Assembly: GCA_029876055.1 (NCBI GenBank)
Contig: CM056876.1
Location: forward strand, 5,518,001 to 5,582,000
Length of the DNA stretch: 64,000 nt
Source: Madurella fahalii
Lineage: Eukaryota; Ascomycota; Sordariomycetes; Sordariales
Direction of reading: 5' to 3'
Positions 1-11,819 of the stretch are shown here, in pieces (position 1 is the first letter of the stretch; each line of letters starts with the position of its first letter). The position numbers and the translations under genes are program-made. The notes below the pieces were generated by a model that was not told the origin of the DNA, did no database searches, and saw only the letters and a list, made by a program, of their open reading frames with translations.

Positions 1-30
1 ACATAACGGCTTGAAGAGAGCCTTGGCGTC

Positions 31-1651
31 ATGAAAATTCTCCGGCTCGTAACTGCTGAATTTCCATCGAGTCTCAGCCCAGATTTTTGGTTTATGATCC
101 GGAAACTTCCTCCCGAACGTTGGCTCGGAGTTCTCTGTAAACACGGGAAAGACTACGAGAAATGGGTGGGGCTGAACGAGGACGGCGGTGTGTCGCAGGA
201 GGGCAAACAGGGTGCGGACGCAGAGCGTCTACGGGCCGAGCTTGCCATGGCTAATGTCAGGCGGAAGCACGGCAAATTTTACCTTCTTTCGACGACATTC
301 CTACCAGTTCGTGGATATGGCTTGGCTTGCGACTGCCAGGGCGCTCTTCTCTCCATTTCGGACCCCACCCATCTGCGCTGCGGGTTCTGAAGCTCCTCGG
401 TGTCGTGGTCGAGAACGACGCACGATTCTTCTTGAGATGTCTATCTGAACGGTCGGGGAAACCCACCACACTATCCATGGTGAAGTTTCTTCTCAACCGA
501 GTTGAGGACCTTCGTTTGGATCATTGCAAGAAGGACATTGGGTAAGCCTCCGGCGAGAGGGAACTCGTACGCAACCCATGTTCCATTTCGCTGACTGCCG
601 ACAGATGACCAGGCGTGAGTTTTACGGTGCGAAGCGATTAATATTTGTGCCTTCGCCAGAGTCCCACACAAAGCAAGAGCAAGAGCAAGAAGCGACGCCA
701 CCCACCTTTGGAATCCAGTCAAAATCGCCCAAAGATAGTGACAACGATGGCGGGGACTGGGATATTATTGACAACGACGACGAAGTCTCGCAGGGACAAT
801 GGTACCATCCTGACCATTGTCTATAGGCCAGACCGCCATATTTCCGTATGAATGCCGGCCTAAGTAAGTATCCAGGCAATAGTCGTCTCTTTTTAGACAT
901 ATTGGGTATCGGCAACGTCAAGTTCAAGCATTTCATCTTGGAGTTGCGCTCCTTTGTAGAGAGCGATTCCCTACTGTACATACGCAAAATTGTGATGGCG
1001 ATGAGGAAACTCATCCGCAACTTCGGCATCCAGGATTACCACCGCCGGGACATGGTGGGCTTGACCATTTGGCCCGTCCGCATGCCAGCACCAGCAACTG
1101 ACGCGCCTGGTTTCCGGCTCAGGTCCCATGGAAGCCCAGGCGGGTGGTTCATCGCCGACACCGTGCACTACGGACATATCTTCAAAAATAATGTCCCTCT
1201 TCTTGCCCGACTACGACATCTTTCACATGCGGTCCCTGTTCTATACCGTGGGACTGGACTCTAGGTTCATCTCGACGGTCTATGAGTGTGCCCTCCTCAC
1301 ATCGCGACACGTCGAAGACGACTACCTCACTAAATTGTTTCGTTCCAAGTTTCGTTTTGTGGAGAGGTAAGGCCGGTCAACCAGGCTAATAGCCGGAACT
1401 TCGACGTGGAGCACTAACTGTTCTCGTCAATTGACAGGGTTGTGGATACCCTACCTGATCCGTTAGAGACGGCATCGCGTATGGAAAAATGGTCTAAGCT
1501 TAGAATACCCAGAGAGGAGGAGATCGTCGTGCGATACTTCATTCAAGACGGCGGTCAGTCGATTGAAGCAGGGTCCTTCCAACAAAATGCAGTAGTGGTT
1601 AGTGATAAAAGCGGTGAGCTCAACATCTACATGGTCGCCCTCGTATTTTGA
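31..1651 (+). pseudogene. Decayed multi-exon hypothetical gene
   Basis: I do not recognise the family. Open segments form a plausible but broken gene. The first frame (31-377) breaks at a tandem duplication of CTGCG (373-377 and 378-382); removing one copy joins it to the next frame, which runs to 541. A likely intron spans 542-612 (GTAAGC, branch CTGAC, CAG) and the frame continues to a TAG at about 824. A further segment (848 to ~1190) shifts frame near an A-run at ~1185-1190 into 1128-1366. A good intron follows at 1367-1437 (GTAAGG, branch CTAAC at 1414-1418, CAG) and the last exon (1438-1651) ends in TGA. The second half is charged and soluble-looking, with no signal peptide or membrane segment. 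It could instead be two adjacent relics. Introns are well supported; function is unknown. Confidence 0.45.
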
Positions 1652-1891
1652 AGTCGGCCGGACCTTGGACGATCTCCTTTAGTCGCTGTCACCACATCTT
1701 GGGATAGATCTGCAGAGAGACGGTAGCCAGGTCCGCATGCTGGGGGCCATCCTCATGACAGAGAGCAACATACGTATCAACAAGATGCTCGAGAAAATGG
1801 CATCCCCGGCAAGAGGCACAGCGACGACGGCGACGATGACTAGCTTGCCGAGGCCAGGGTCGGTGCTTACTCCCGTACATGGGGACACCTC

Positions 1892-2122
1892 ATGGAAGGC
1901 GATGTCGTACAATTCTATATAGTCACGTCTGACAACTTTTATCGATCGTATGGCCTGTCTACGACGTCGTCGTCGAGTGGCGGGAGAAGACCGAAGTGGG
2001 GCTGGCTGGCTGAAATAGGTGTGCCTGATGAGGCCTTGTCTAAGTTCCTGTTCGAAGTCATCATGCCTAATGATGGTCTGAGGAAAGGTCTTGATTCTTG
2101 GGACGATATTGACGATGATTAA
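1892..2122 (+). CDS. Small hypothetical ORF, possibly a relic exon
   Basis: An ORF of 76 codons with balanced amino-acid usage and an acidic C-terminus (DSWDDIDDD). It starts 240 bp after the decayed gene ending at 1651 and could be its displaced 3' exon or a separate fragment. The sequence between (1652-1891) has no convincing splice signals. I recognise no domain. Treat it as a possible exon rather than a demonstrated gene. Confidence 0.25.
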   Translation: MEGDVVQFYIVTSDNFYRSYGLSTTSSSSGGRRPKWGWLAEIGVPDEALSKFLFEVIMPNDGLRKGLDSWDDIDDD

Positions 2123-2580
2123 GATTCGCAATTTCTTGGAGAGCACGAGGCAAATCTTCTTCTGTCCCTCTTCCAATGTAGACGAAAACTGATATATCCG
2201 ACCCTTAAGTTTCAAAATTCTGGAGAAAATACCGGGCTATAACTATGTAGCTGAGAAGAACTAGACAAGTGTACATCGCGACAGGGGGCGGGGATCGATC
2301 CCTACAAGTCGGCCAGGGGCGGCGGTCACGGTCGCTAACCCGTATTACCATCGCCGACCCTGATAGGCACTCCGGCCAGGCCGTAAGACAAAATTGCCCA
2401 GACATCATCAGTTCCCTGGCGCGAATGCCGAGGAAATGGCTGGTAGAGGTGAAGGTTTCTTACGGACCCCTGAGTGAGGAGTTTTCGCTGGATTGGAAGC
2501 AATTTGAACGGGTGGCTGTTTTGCTTATTCGTTTACTTTCGGGCATAAAGTTAACTAAACCATGCTCGTCAGGCTCGTGA

Positions 2581-3255
2581 GTTGACTTGGATGCGTATTT
2601 AGAATGACGGCAGCCCTCTTCCCTGGGATGTTCCTGTCGTTGTCAGGGTCTCCAATCTAGAGAGCGAGCCCATGATAACGTTCATCGTCAATCCGTGGCA
2701 GTCATATAACGGGGACAAATTGTTTCTTAGAATCGATGGAAAGATAAAAGCGCGGCCCGCCTAAAAGGTGCATGGCCCAGTACCGTTTGGTAGACTTGGT
2801 GGATTCAGATTGGCGGACACTATCTTTCACCAGCCCCTCCAACCCTGAACCTCAAAGATGCAAATGGTCCTCGTGATTTCCGTACGCGTAGTGCCCGACT
2901 CTAGAACTTGAACCGCTAACACAGGGCGGTTCCTGCCATTAACTCGAAAAATAGTGCTCATATCCGAACGAACCACGGCGGGAAACTCTTAAGGTACCCA
3001 CTGCGAAGTATCACCACCCCCCCCCTTTAGATAATGCCCAATCATGTAGCAACTGCGACTCGAAATGGCTAGATGGGAATTTGACCCCCCGGAAATTTGC
3101 ATGGGGGGTGTCTTTCCCTGGTGTGTTTCCATCGGTGTTAGCCGGAGCAGGCGTGGCGCTGAACCCCACCACGACCAACATGTCCCCCACCGAACCGGTT
3201 CTAACGTGGAATATTCGCCGCTGCTGCCGCGAAAGGCGCGCTAGTGTACCTTTTT
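2581..3255. other. Intergenic, no feature recognised
   Basis: No coding signal, RNA gene or repeat boundary seen. A C-run (CACCCCCCCCCC type) lies near 3013-3026. The stretch just before it (about 2430-2530) translates to a reasonable-looking peptide that may be one more exon relic, but nothing delimits it. Confidence 0.4.
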
Positions 3256-3256
3256 C

Positions 3257-4215
3257 TAGCAGAGTAAATAAGTCCCCCCACTAGCCGGTTCGGTTGGCGG
3301 AGAGCTGCCAAGATCCACAAAAATGGTCCCGGTTATGGTATATGTCGGCTGCGGCGGAAACGCTCCGGCAAGCACGTAGTTCCGGGACGTGTAGAGCCGG
3401 ATCGTGAAGTTTCGGCGCGGTTCGTAAGCTGCAAATGGGAGACAAATGATGATGGTTGTTGTTTCTGCTCCATCGAGAAATGCGAGGGGCACTAGGGTCG
3501 GCGTGTACCAGTTATATCTCAGGAACTCATCACGCCCCTTCCACAATGATGCAGTCTCAGGCGTTCACCGAGAGAGCGGGACGGCCACGATAAGTTCGCA
3601 GCGACTCGAGACTGCTGTCGACGTCGATGACCCGCCGGCGAGCATGGGCGTAGATAACATGCTCGTAGTTTCTGTCGTCTTTGACCGGCAACGAGAGTGT
3701 TAACCCTGCCATCCCGCCGAGAACCGTGGCCGGGAATGCCCGCCTAGCTTGCTCAGCATAAGGCCACCGCAGTATTTAAACGCCACAGGACTTAGTGCCA
3801 GCAAAGTGTCGGGGGCCGGCCAGTCATTCCACAGCTGGCCATATCCCCACGACAGCAGCGTGTAGTCATCCGTCTCTTTCATAATCTCCTCTTATAGCCT
3901 GGCGAACGCGCGATCTCCTTTTCCATACAGCATAGGCATACACACACCGTACAACCCAGGGAGACAGTACGCCATGTCTTGCGCGTTGTCCGCCGTCTGG
4001 CCGCCCAGGACATGCGCTCGGCGATGCTGGCGTCAGAGAAGCGCTCGTGGCCTTTTACGGCCCATCTGACAGTCGGGTTGTGCTCCCAGCAGAGGTACCG
4101 CGGCGGGATGCCTGTGATACTCTGGATCAGGTCCGACAGGGACTCCTTAGTCCCAAGTACCTTCCTTCAAATCACAACCTCGGGCGCGGCTAGATTTTTG
4201 TTGAGCCCTACACTT
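3257..4215 (-). pseudogene. HET-domain protein, 5'-truncated pseudogene
   Basis: HET-domain (heterokaryon incompatibility) proteins trigger cell death when incompatible hyphae fuse. Reading the minus strand from ~4190, one finds the conserved blocks in family order: LGTKESLSDLIQSITGIP, ERMSWAARR, DMAYCLPGLYG then MPMLYGKGDRAF, and EEIMKETDDYTLLSWG. These are the region after the HET core that ends in the MPLLYGEG-type motif. The C-terminal part runs to a TAG near 3257. There is a frameshift between the AARR and DMAYC blocks (~4000), a TAA in place of Gln just before EEIMKE (~3890), and at least one more frameshift near 3700. The N-terminal YxALSYxWG core is absent; the CVNH gene lies next door, so the 5' end was lost. 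Clearly non-functional. Confidence 0.8.
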
Positions 4216-4447
4216 GCCTAGATTAATTGCTAGGAGTTTATCTACATTACATTCTCACTGATAACTGGGTGCTGCAGATTCCGCTATATGAGAGGCGAAC
4301 GTAAGTAAAGGTGTCAAGCCGATCAAACGGCGATTGTTACCTACAAGGCAACTCGGCTGGATACAAGTATCCCGGACTATAACACCAAACCGATCTTGGC
4401 TCCTACTCATTTGGCCTAGACATACATGATTTACCATTCACAGTGTC

Positions 4448-4937
4448 TCACGTACTACACTGCCTCGCCCCGGGTCGTAGGGCCACTGTAATATAACGCT
4501 TACACTAGGCCTCAAGTTAGTAGCTTATCAATGCATCTAACGATACGTATTGCACTCACCAAAGCTGAACGATCCATTCTCGTTGCTAATGCGCTCTGCG
4601 AGGTTGATATCGTCTTGGACAAGCTCTCCCTTCCTGTCTTTCAGGGCCGCGCGTAGAACAGGAACGCACTCGTCACCCTCGATGGAGAAGTTGATGTTTT
4701 CAGCGCTGTGGGAAAAGTTCTCACCACCCCATTCAAAACGGCCTGTTTTGTTTAAAGCGCTGATGAGCTAGACTAGCAATATGCAGTTGATTGAGTTTAT
4801 TTACCATCATTATTGCCAATGATGTCGTTTAGGTCGAATGTGGTGTTGACTTCGCTGCCGTCAGCGGCCCGGAGGGTAGCCTTCAGGATGTGTCCACCAT
4901 CGACACGGATGTTTGAGGCGGAAGCGTGGAAAGACAT
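4448..4937 (-). CDS. CVNH (cyanovirin-N homology) domain protein
   Basis: A three-exon gene: 4937-4805, 4742-4560 and 4485-4448, giving 117 aa. The protein begins MSFHASASNIRVDGG and contains the CVNH hallmarks: a first repeat with FDLNDIIGNND, then RFEWGGENFSHSAENI, and a second repeat with INLAERISNENGSFSF. This is the usual ~105-aa fungal CVNH length. CVNH proteins are small, soluble sugar-binding proteins with two internal repeats; their cellular role in fungi is mostly unknown. Intron 1 (4804-4743) is GTAAAT..CAG. Intron 2 (4559-4486) is GTGAGT..CAG with a CTAAC branch site; without splicing it the protein would end a few residues later at a TAG, so the extreme C-terminus is the least certain part. 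No signal peptide. Both CVNH repeats appear intact and there is no RIP damage. Confidence 0.87.
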
Positions 4938-5654
4938 GGTAATTACTGAGTATAAAGGCTGTGTGGCTAAATATCGGTTATAGAATAGGAAAACGCAAGC
5001 CGAAGCATTTGTACTAGCAGCTGGGAATCGCCTACGTATTTATGCATCCTATATGAACGAGGTATACGAAGTAAGCAGTGGTAGTAAACCTCCGATATCA
5101 GATTTGCCGTTATAAGCGAGCCGAGTCATGTTAGATGGGCTCGCAGCTCCACCTCAGATGCAGCGGAGAGGGCGTAGCAGAGGCTTGGCGAGAGGAGAAT
5201 GCGTGGAGCATACGTAATATTCAGGTGCTTTGACAAAAGTTGACTCATGGGGCACATTGCATATCAGGGAGGGGAAGATTGGGCAAATTTAGGTTGTCTC
5301 TGGCTATGTCAAGAGTGATGATGCAACGCTAGGACGGCGCTCGAGATGAAAACGTCGGTAGGTGCGGTAGATTGTTAAATAGGGCCCAATGGGGATCAAC
5401 AAAGGCGCTGTGGGTCGCCGCACGGGTTCAGATCAGCCGCACCTCGAGTAAGGTGCAGTTGACACACAACATTCCACCTAAATGCGGGAAATCTCGGGGG
5501 AAGCTCGACATACTGATCCAATAGGCGAGCAAGTTCTCCCCATGTGTTCCAGGCTAGTGAATTCATTCCCCTTGACCGCGATGATGTAACCGAATCAAAT
5601 CTGATTTGTAGGGTCCAGGTCGTGGATAGCGCGAAGGAAAAACGCCATTTGACC
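4938..5654. other. Intergenic region upstream of CVNH gene
   Basis: Probable promoter of the minus-strand CVNH gene plus neutral sequence up to the TA target site of the transposon at 5657. A lone ATAAGCGAG at about 5112, the core of the transposon ends described below, has no partner nearby and may be chance. No gene seen. Confidence 0.4.
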
Positions 5655-5656
5655 TA

Positions 5657-5700
5657 ACGTATTTGATAAGCGAGCGGCGAATATAAGCGAGCGGCGAATT
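5657..5700 (+). repeat. Left TIR with two 17-bp units
   Basis: Two head-to-tail copies of a unit with core ATAAGCGAG followed by CGGCGAAT. The right end (7474-7517) is the exact inverted counterpart apart from one C/T difference near the tip. Tandem units inside TIRs are plausible transposase-binding sites (inference). Confidence 0.88.
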
Positions 5701-5754
5701 TTCCCCGCGACGCGAACTCTCCACCTTCAATCCTCAATTCTACCACAACAAGCC

Positions 5755-7428
5755 ATGGCTACCCCCTCAAAAGAAGCCAGGATACTCTTGGCTCTCAAAT
5801 CGATCCAAAACAGCAAAAAACCCAATGTTCTTTCCACAGCCAATATCTACAACGTTCCGGAAACAACACTTCGCTATCGACGTGCTGGTCGGCCTTCACG
5901 ACGCAATATACCAGCTAACTCACGCAAACTTACGGGTCTAGAGGAGAGTACGATTGTTCAGTATATAAGTGAGCTCTGTATACGTGCATTTCCTCCTCGG
6001 CTTTGTTTTGTGGAAGATATGGCCAACCGACTACTACGCGAACGCGACGCCCCCTCTGTCGGTAAACGCTGGGCTTATAACTTTGTCAAACGCTAACTAG
6101 AACTCCGGACGCGTTTTACGCGTAAATACGACTACCAAAGGGCTAAATGTGAAGATCCAAAGGTTATTCGCGAGTGGTTTGCACTTATATATAACACTAA
6201 AGCCAAATACGGTATCCTTGACGAGGATATGTATAACTTTAACGAGACTGGGTTTATGATAGATATGATTACTACTGGTATGGTAGTTACTATCTCTGAT
6301 GGCTTTAGCAAGGCCAAAAAGGTCCAGCCTGGTAATCGTGAGTGGGCTATAGTTATCTAAGGAGTGAATGTCTAAGGTTGGGCTATCCTACTATTTATCC
6401 TTTTAAAAGGGAAATATCACTAGGAGAGCTGGTATCGAGAGTGTGGTCTTCCAGCTACCTGGTATATCGGTATAACCGATAACGGCTGGACTACTAATGA
6501 GAAAGGCCTAGATTGGATTCGGTATTTCAATCTTTATACAGCATCCCGTATGAAAGGCAAATACCGGCTCCTAGTCCTCGACGGCTACGAAAGCTACTAT
6601 TCCGACCAATTCGAAACCTACTGCCAGAAATACAGTATTATTACGCTTTGTATGCCTCTACACTCCTCGTACCTCGTCTAACCATTAGATATTAGTTGTT
6701 TTGGGCCATTAAAGAGGGCTTACGGCTAACAAATCGAGGAACTTATGTGTATGTATATCACGTATATCACCAAGTTGGAATTCCTTTGTGCGTTTAAAGA
6801 GGCATTTTTTACCTCCTTTACCGACAAGAATATCTAAGGCGCCTTTGCTGGAGCCGGCCTTGTATCGTACGATCCAGAAAGAGTGATTTCCAAGATGGAT
6901 ATACGGCTCCAAACTCCAACTCCACCAGCCTCAAGCCCAGATACGGTACTACCTTGGCTATCCCAGACGCCACAGAACCCCCGAGAGGCCACCTCACAGA
7001 CAGACCTTATTAAAGGCCGGATATCTAACCATCAAGGCAGTTCTCCAACACCTATGCTGGCTGCTGTGGACCAATTGGCCAAAGGTACAATGGCCGTAAT
7101 GCACGAGGTGGCTCTTCTACGTACGGAGATCTCTTTACTACGTAAGGCTAATGAGGGACTTAGTAAGAGACGGAGGGCCAAAAAAACACGTGTACGGCTT
7201 GGAGGGTCACTTACCGTACAAGAGGTACAGGATTTACTGGACTAGAAGGCTGTGGATGAGCAGTTAGTCTAGGAAATACGGCTAAATGGTCGTGGTACAG
7301 GGGGGTCTGGTACGAAGGTTCGGTGCTGTGGTCTATGTGGCAAGCCTGGCCATAATTCACGTACGTGTCAGGAGGCTGAAGAATCATCTGATTCATCTAT
7401 TTCTGGTTCAATTATTGTTATTTCCTAG
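5755..7428 (+). pseudogene. pogo/Fot-type transposase, RIP-inactivated
   Basis: One continuous frame of 557 codons starting at ATG 5755 and ending at TAG 7426-7428, interrupted by about ten internal TAA/TAG codons but no frameshift. The N-terminus (MATPSKEARILLALKSIQ) has the psq/Tc5-type helix-turn-helix layout. Residue blocks RWAYNFVKR and then YNFNETGF mark the approach to the DDE core, LLVLDGYES and LCMPLHSSY its middle, and PLDISCFGPLKRAYG its end. The first catalytic Asp has become Asn (family: DETGF) and the His of LDGH has become Tyr. A C-terminal zinc knuckle (CCGLCGKPGHNSRTC) precedes the stop. Stops sit where Gln is expected, i.e. CAA/CAG changed to TAA/TAG. It would have cut and pasted the element; now inactive. 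Confidence 0.9.
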
Positions 7429-7517
7429 TATTGTGGTTGTGTAATTGAGGATAGTTGTGGTGGAGTGGTAGTAAATTCGCCGCTCGCTTATATTCGCCGC
7501 TCGCTTATCAAATACAT

Positions 7518-9009
7518 TACTTCTAGGCAAGTAAGGAGATGAATCTCAGGTATTTGAGGGGCTACTTAGGACGAGAAATATAACGAAACAAAATGAACTA
7601 TATCGTAGCAACTGGATTTTAGGTACTCTTATAGCGAGCTCGATCCTTAATGTCCTTAGCAACTCGATGAAGTACTCAGGTGAAGAGTATGTATAATGCC
7701 GTCTCTAGCCTTGGGACCGAATGTAGGAGTAGTCACCTCACTAAGTATCACACCGCTAACCCACCGAATACATGTTGCGGAAATAATCGTGAAAAACGGA
7801 GTAAAATACACCATCCGATCAAAAGGTCTGGGAGATGGCAATGAGCGATTGAGTACACGGAATGGGCCTATACTACATTGTTGCTAAGGCTTCAATCGAG
7901 AAAGTATACCAACGAAGGCCATTATTTTAAAGGTGTCGATAGAGTCTTCCTTAGATCTAGATAAAGAGCTAGTTTAGTAATATAAGAAGTGCTACTAGAG
8001 GCGGAAATCATGGTATATATATATTTTTAAGAATAGCACACAGACAGAATCATAGTAGAAACGGTATAATCCAGTTTATTGCATGGATATATACATTCAC
8101 CAGTGGGAAGACATCGAATCTAATAGCAATAGCGTGTTTAAACTAGTTAATTTGTTACTAAACTATCTGCCTAAGAGATTAAGGTTATAGAGGATAGGGT
8201 CAAGGTAGCTATAGGCGTTACGTGGTAAAAAATAAGATAAAATTTGCGCTGTCTAAGAAAGCTCTAGGCAGAGCGTGCGGAAGCACCGAAATATATGATA
8301 GGAATGGGTCAGTGCCTAGGGAAGGTTCCAGAATCCTGGGATCACATGAGCCCTGGGATCCTGGCCGTCTGGCCCATTTGGGCTCTCACCACGTAACATA
8401 GGGAATGAGTGGTCTGGCGAGAAGGTAGAAGATGTTCATTCTCTAGATTTAGATAGAGAGAAAGGGGTAGAGGTACTGCCTATAGAGATATAAGAGAAAT
8501 TTTTAATAGAGAGAAAACCTTTTGTTTCCCCAACTCCTGGAGATAATAACCTTTGTACCTCTCGAAACACTCGCTTGCCGGCGGAGAGAAATATCTGAAA
8601 GGACTGAGACATATATACGGCGTTGTGACAATTACGGCGAGCCCGGCTACAATTCGTATACCTATTGGCTACAAGCAATGGACTCTACCAATAGTCCATT
8701 ACGGTATTAAGTAGAGGGTTTTCAACTAATTTACTTATATCCATCGTAGTATTTAGGATAGATATATACATAAATAAATATAGTACCTCTAAGTAACTCT
8801 AAATCTAAGGACCTTGTCTGGCAAAATATTGGGTAAGCGATATTTTGAGTTAGCTGAGTTAGTAATTACAGTGGTTAATGCTAGAGATTTTGCACCTGTC
8901 CTCCTATACAGCAAGGTAGTATTTTAGTAGGAACTTAATGCTGCGCTCTCTTCCTACAGCTTCTAAATGTTATGATAGAACTATCTGCACGTCTTCCGGG
9001 TGAAGCCGA
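7518..9009. other. AT-rich intergenic stretch, no clear gene
   Basis: Contains short open stretches (for example 7696-7887) without recognisable domains and many stops. Between ~8400 and ~8700 a charged, gag-like translation with several TAG/TAA codons suggests an old retroelement relic, but no boundaries can be drawn. Confidence 0.35.
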
Positions 9010-11261
9010 TGTCATGCTGGTTTCCATACCCGACCGACAGCCTTCCTATAAGTGAGATCCCCATCTCGCTCTACCCAGAGAATATTGAAGAACTCATAGA
9101 TATCAAGATCTTTAATTTCCGCTATAGCCTTCCATTCATCAAGCCACTCTTTCTCTGCTGGTTCCTGTCCAAGCGTGCGACTCCCCCGGAGATCAGGACA
9201 AGTTCATATCTCTCGCCAGCCGGAACCTCGCTCTTGTACGAAGTGTTTCGGTGAAGTATACCTACCCACCTCGATTCTGCGTCGACTATGGCGCATTGGA
9301 TGCAGTAAGGTGCCTCTTTCATTGATATATTGCTCCAAATCTTCCTGTCATGGCCCGAGTTTCTCCTTAGCAGAGAGCCAGCATACGCAAAAACACGGGA
9401 CGACTGGAAAGACAACTGCATGGCCCAACGATCGTCTCCCCAGTCTTCACTCCAGAGCCGGATTGGCATAGGATATGTGAAGTTGACCCCTGGGATGTCT
9501 TGATGCCTGAAGACAAAACCAGAGGTATCTTGGTCTTGGTCGCGACTAATGGACCGAGGGCCATTAAGTTGGACTCGTGACCAACCATGGGGCATTTACG
9601 AGAAAGAAGGGTTTGCATAGTTCTTCCAAGACTGGTGCTCGTGATTGCTGATGAGATGTTGCTTCCCAGTATGGCAGTCGGTTTTCTCCCAAGACACCAT
9701 TAAATATATCGAAACAAGCGGCCGTCCATCAATACTATCATTCGTTTCTTCCCGGACAAGTTGATGTGATAGTTTGAGCAAGGAGAACTCGACAAACCCT
9801 TGCCATCCAACCCATGACCAGCTGGGAAACAAGGTTACCCGCGTTGGGTCTGTCCGTCGGATGATTGGAGTGACAGGTTCCCACAACAGCACGTGGTCAA
9901 AGAAAAGTTCCGGAAGTCCATAGAGAAAGCCTCCTTTAAAGGTTCGGCTTAGCCTATTTATGATAGCTGAAAAGGCTCTGAGGCCGTCAAACGGGTATGT
10001 CAGAAGCCGTTGGTTGTAGGATGACACTAAAGCCGCATACTGGTCCAAGTCTGGCCATGGTAGGTATGGGAAGTTGTAGGAATCGCTTTCTCTAGCTGAG
10101 TTCGCTGTTTTCGCTCCATCTGGCTCGGCAGCAAAGCTCTTCTGACCAGATCGATTTGGGGCATTCCCAAAGCACCCTATCCCTGAAGAAGATGACGTTC
10201 CTCGGTGATAAGACACGCTCCTGGAACGTCCCTCCACGTCTGTGCCATGTAGTCATATTGAAGTGATTCTCGCGTTCAGGGATGGCCATCATAACGCAAC
10301 GATCAGTGAATCTGAGGAGTGTCTGGGTGTACGATCGTGGAAGTGAGCCGCTTCCAATTCCGCGTAGGCCATGATTCGCATCGTTCCCATCGGCAGCTAT
10401 GATGGTGAAGGATGAATGTGCATATATAGATGACATCTAGCCAAGTTGCTCCTCAAGGGAGCTCACGTCATATTGGACGATGCAAATTCTGTCGACCCAT
10501 AGATAACGTTGATGCATCATCCTGGTAAAAACGATTGCATCAGTGACTGTCCTTGGCAACCGGCTATGATTGGTTTCGTCTGCGAGCGCTCCTCGAACCT
10601 GAAGCCCTGAAAGACGTCTGGAATCATTCCCAGACATAGCCTAACGCCACGTATGTGACTGGCCGGCGTATCTCTACTAGGGAGAGATATTCAACGTCAA
10701 TAAGAATAAGATAGCTTGGCGAGGATGGGTTTTGCCAGTCGGGCAATGTATGGCATATTACTCGTGGTGATCGTCGCAAAACGAGGGCCAGCGAAGTAGT
10801 CTATTCACATTGATCCAGCTGGCATCAACCGGAATGAAGTGCTCGGTTTGAGGCGCAAGCTCGTAGGATGGAATCAGCTCGAGATGTCTCAACTCATGGT
10901 CTTCAGGACATTTTCCCGATCGCCCGTTTTCGCTGTTGACTTGGACTTCGCATATCTACGCAGCGTGAGCATGAGCACTTAGTGGTAGCCTAACAGGTAT
11001 CTGGCTTACTGGGGAAAAAACAAACCGCGGAAAGTTTTAGAGGAAAATACGGATCTGGCATCGTCGAAGCTGGCAAGCAGGGTTATCAGAAAGATAATGG
11101 CCTGCCACACACTGGCACGCTTGGCAATCTCTGTTGCGTTGGAGCTTAGCAAAATCCCACTTTAGCATGAAGCAGAACATGTCCAACCTTGGGTCCGCTA
11201 GAGTAGGTGCTATTCGAGCGGCGATGCTCACGCAAGTCTGACACTTTGATTTCTGGTCCAT
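9010..11261 (-). pseudogene. HET-domain protein, near full-length pseudogene
   Basis: Start chosen at ATG 11261, giving MDQKSKCQTC, the short Cys-containing N-terminus common in this family, followed by KWDFAKLQRNRDCQACQ. A region with LRRWPSF-like and SFCDDHHE motifs (~10800) precedes the HET core: PVTYVALGYVWGN (~10650), LPRTVTDAIVF and RYLWVDRICIVQYD (~10500), then IYAHSSFTIIAADG (~10420) and FQERVLSPR (~10215). The C-terminal part has FPSWSWVGWQG (~9800), IPGVNFTYPMPI (~9500), and finally FNILWVERDG and KAVGRVWK (~9030). Breaks: a TAG for Gln near 10440, frameshifts near 10730, 10155 and 9175, a TAA near 9596. An intron may explain the gap near 11040-10960. HET proteins mediate non-self recognition and cell death; this copy cannot make a full protein. 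Confidence 0.85.
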
Positions 11262-11819
11262 GGCAACCTGAGCATTGGCAAGTGGTGAGCCTAAAGGAGC
11301 ATTGAAAAGAGGGATATTCTGGGGGTAGTGCGTACCTTTTAGGTAGGCATGGTGCCCTCTATATATCCCCAAAGCATTAGCTAATTACATAAGGAAGGTA
11401 GGTAGCTTGTCCTTTACCACTGTAGTGCAGCAGAACGAGTAAATAATTCTCGCATTCGAAAGAGTATGCCTTGCATTCCATTTAGCCGGCTTCAGTCGGT
11501 TGAGACTTACTGCACCAAACCATCATCCCCATGTCCTCTTTTCCATTTTTCCTGCCCCGCCTAAATATTGCGCATTCCCTTGGAACAGTGTTATTATAAG
11601 CCAACTCTTGTCGACCTGGCGGAATCTTGGCCAGCTGCAGGTGTGTTACGAATCAGCTATATACCGGGGGCATTCCGCAGGAGCCGCGGCAATCGAAACG
11701 ACGTGACACGGAGACACGGCAGCAAACTAAGACATGGACGCCTAGGGGAGCTGGCGACCATTGTCGCCCACGGAAGTTAAGAGGGAGGAAGATTGTATTT
11801 AAGAATCACCGCAGTCACT
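11262..11819. other. Intergenic, no feature recognised
   Basis: Probable former promoter side of the HET gene and unique sequence up to the broken end of the transposon at ~11820. Overlapping open frames at 11500-11800 look like chance. Confidence 0.35.

Larger units (their letters stand above)
5657..7517 (+). mobile_element. Complete pogo-like DNA transposon, copy 1
   Basis: An element of 1861 bp flanked by the TA target duplication (5655-5656 and 7518-7519). Its ends are inverted repeats beginning ACGTATTTGATAAGCG (left) and ATGTATTTGATAAGCG (right, reverse complement). Inside each end lie two tandem 17-bp units, ATAAGCGAGCGGCGAAT. It carries one transposase frame (see 5755-7428) read left to right. 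The architecture (TA insertion, TIRs, DDE transposase with N-terminal helix-turn-helix) is that of the pogo/Fot branch of the Tc1-mariner superfamily. The transposase is dead, so the copy is non-autonomous. Confidence 0.92.
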
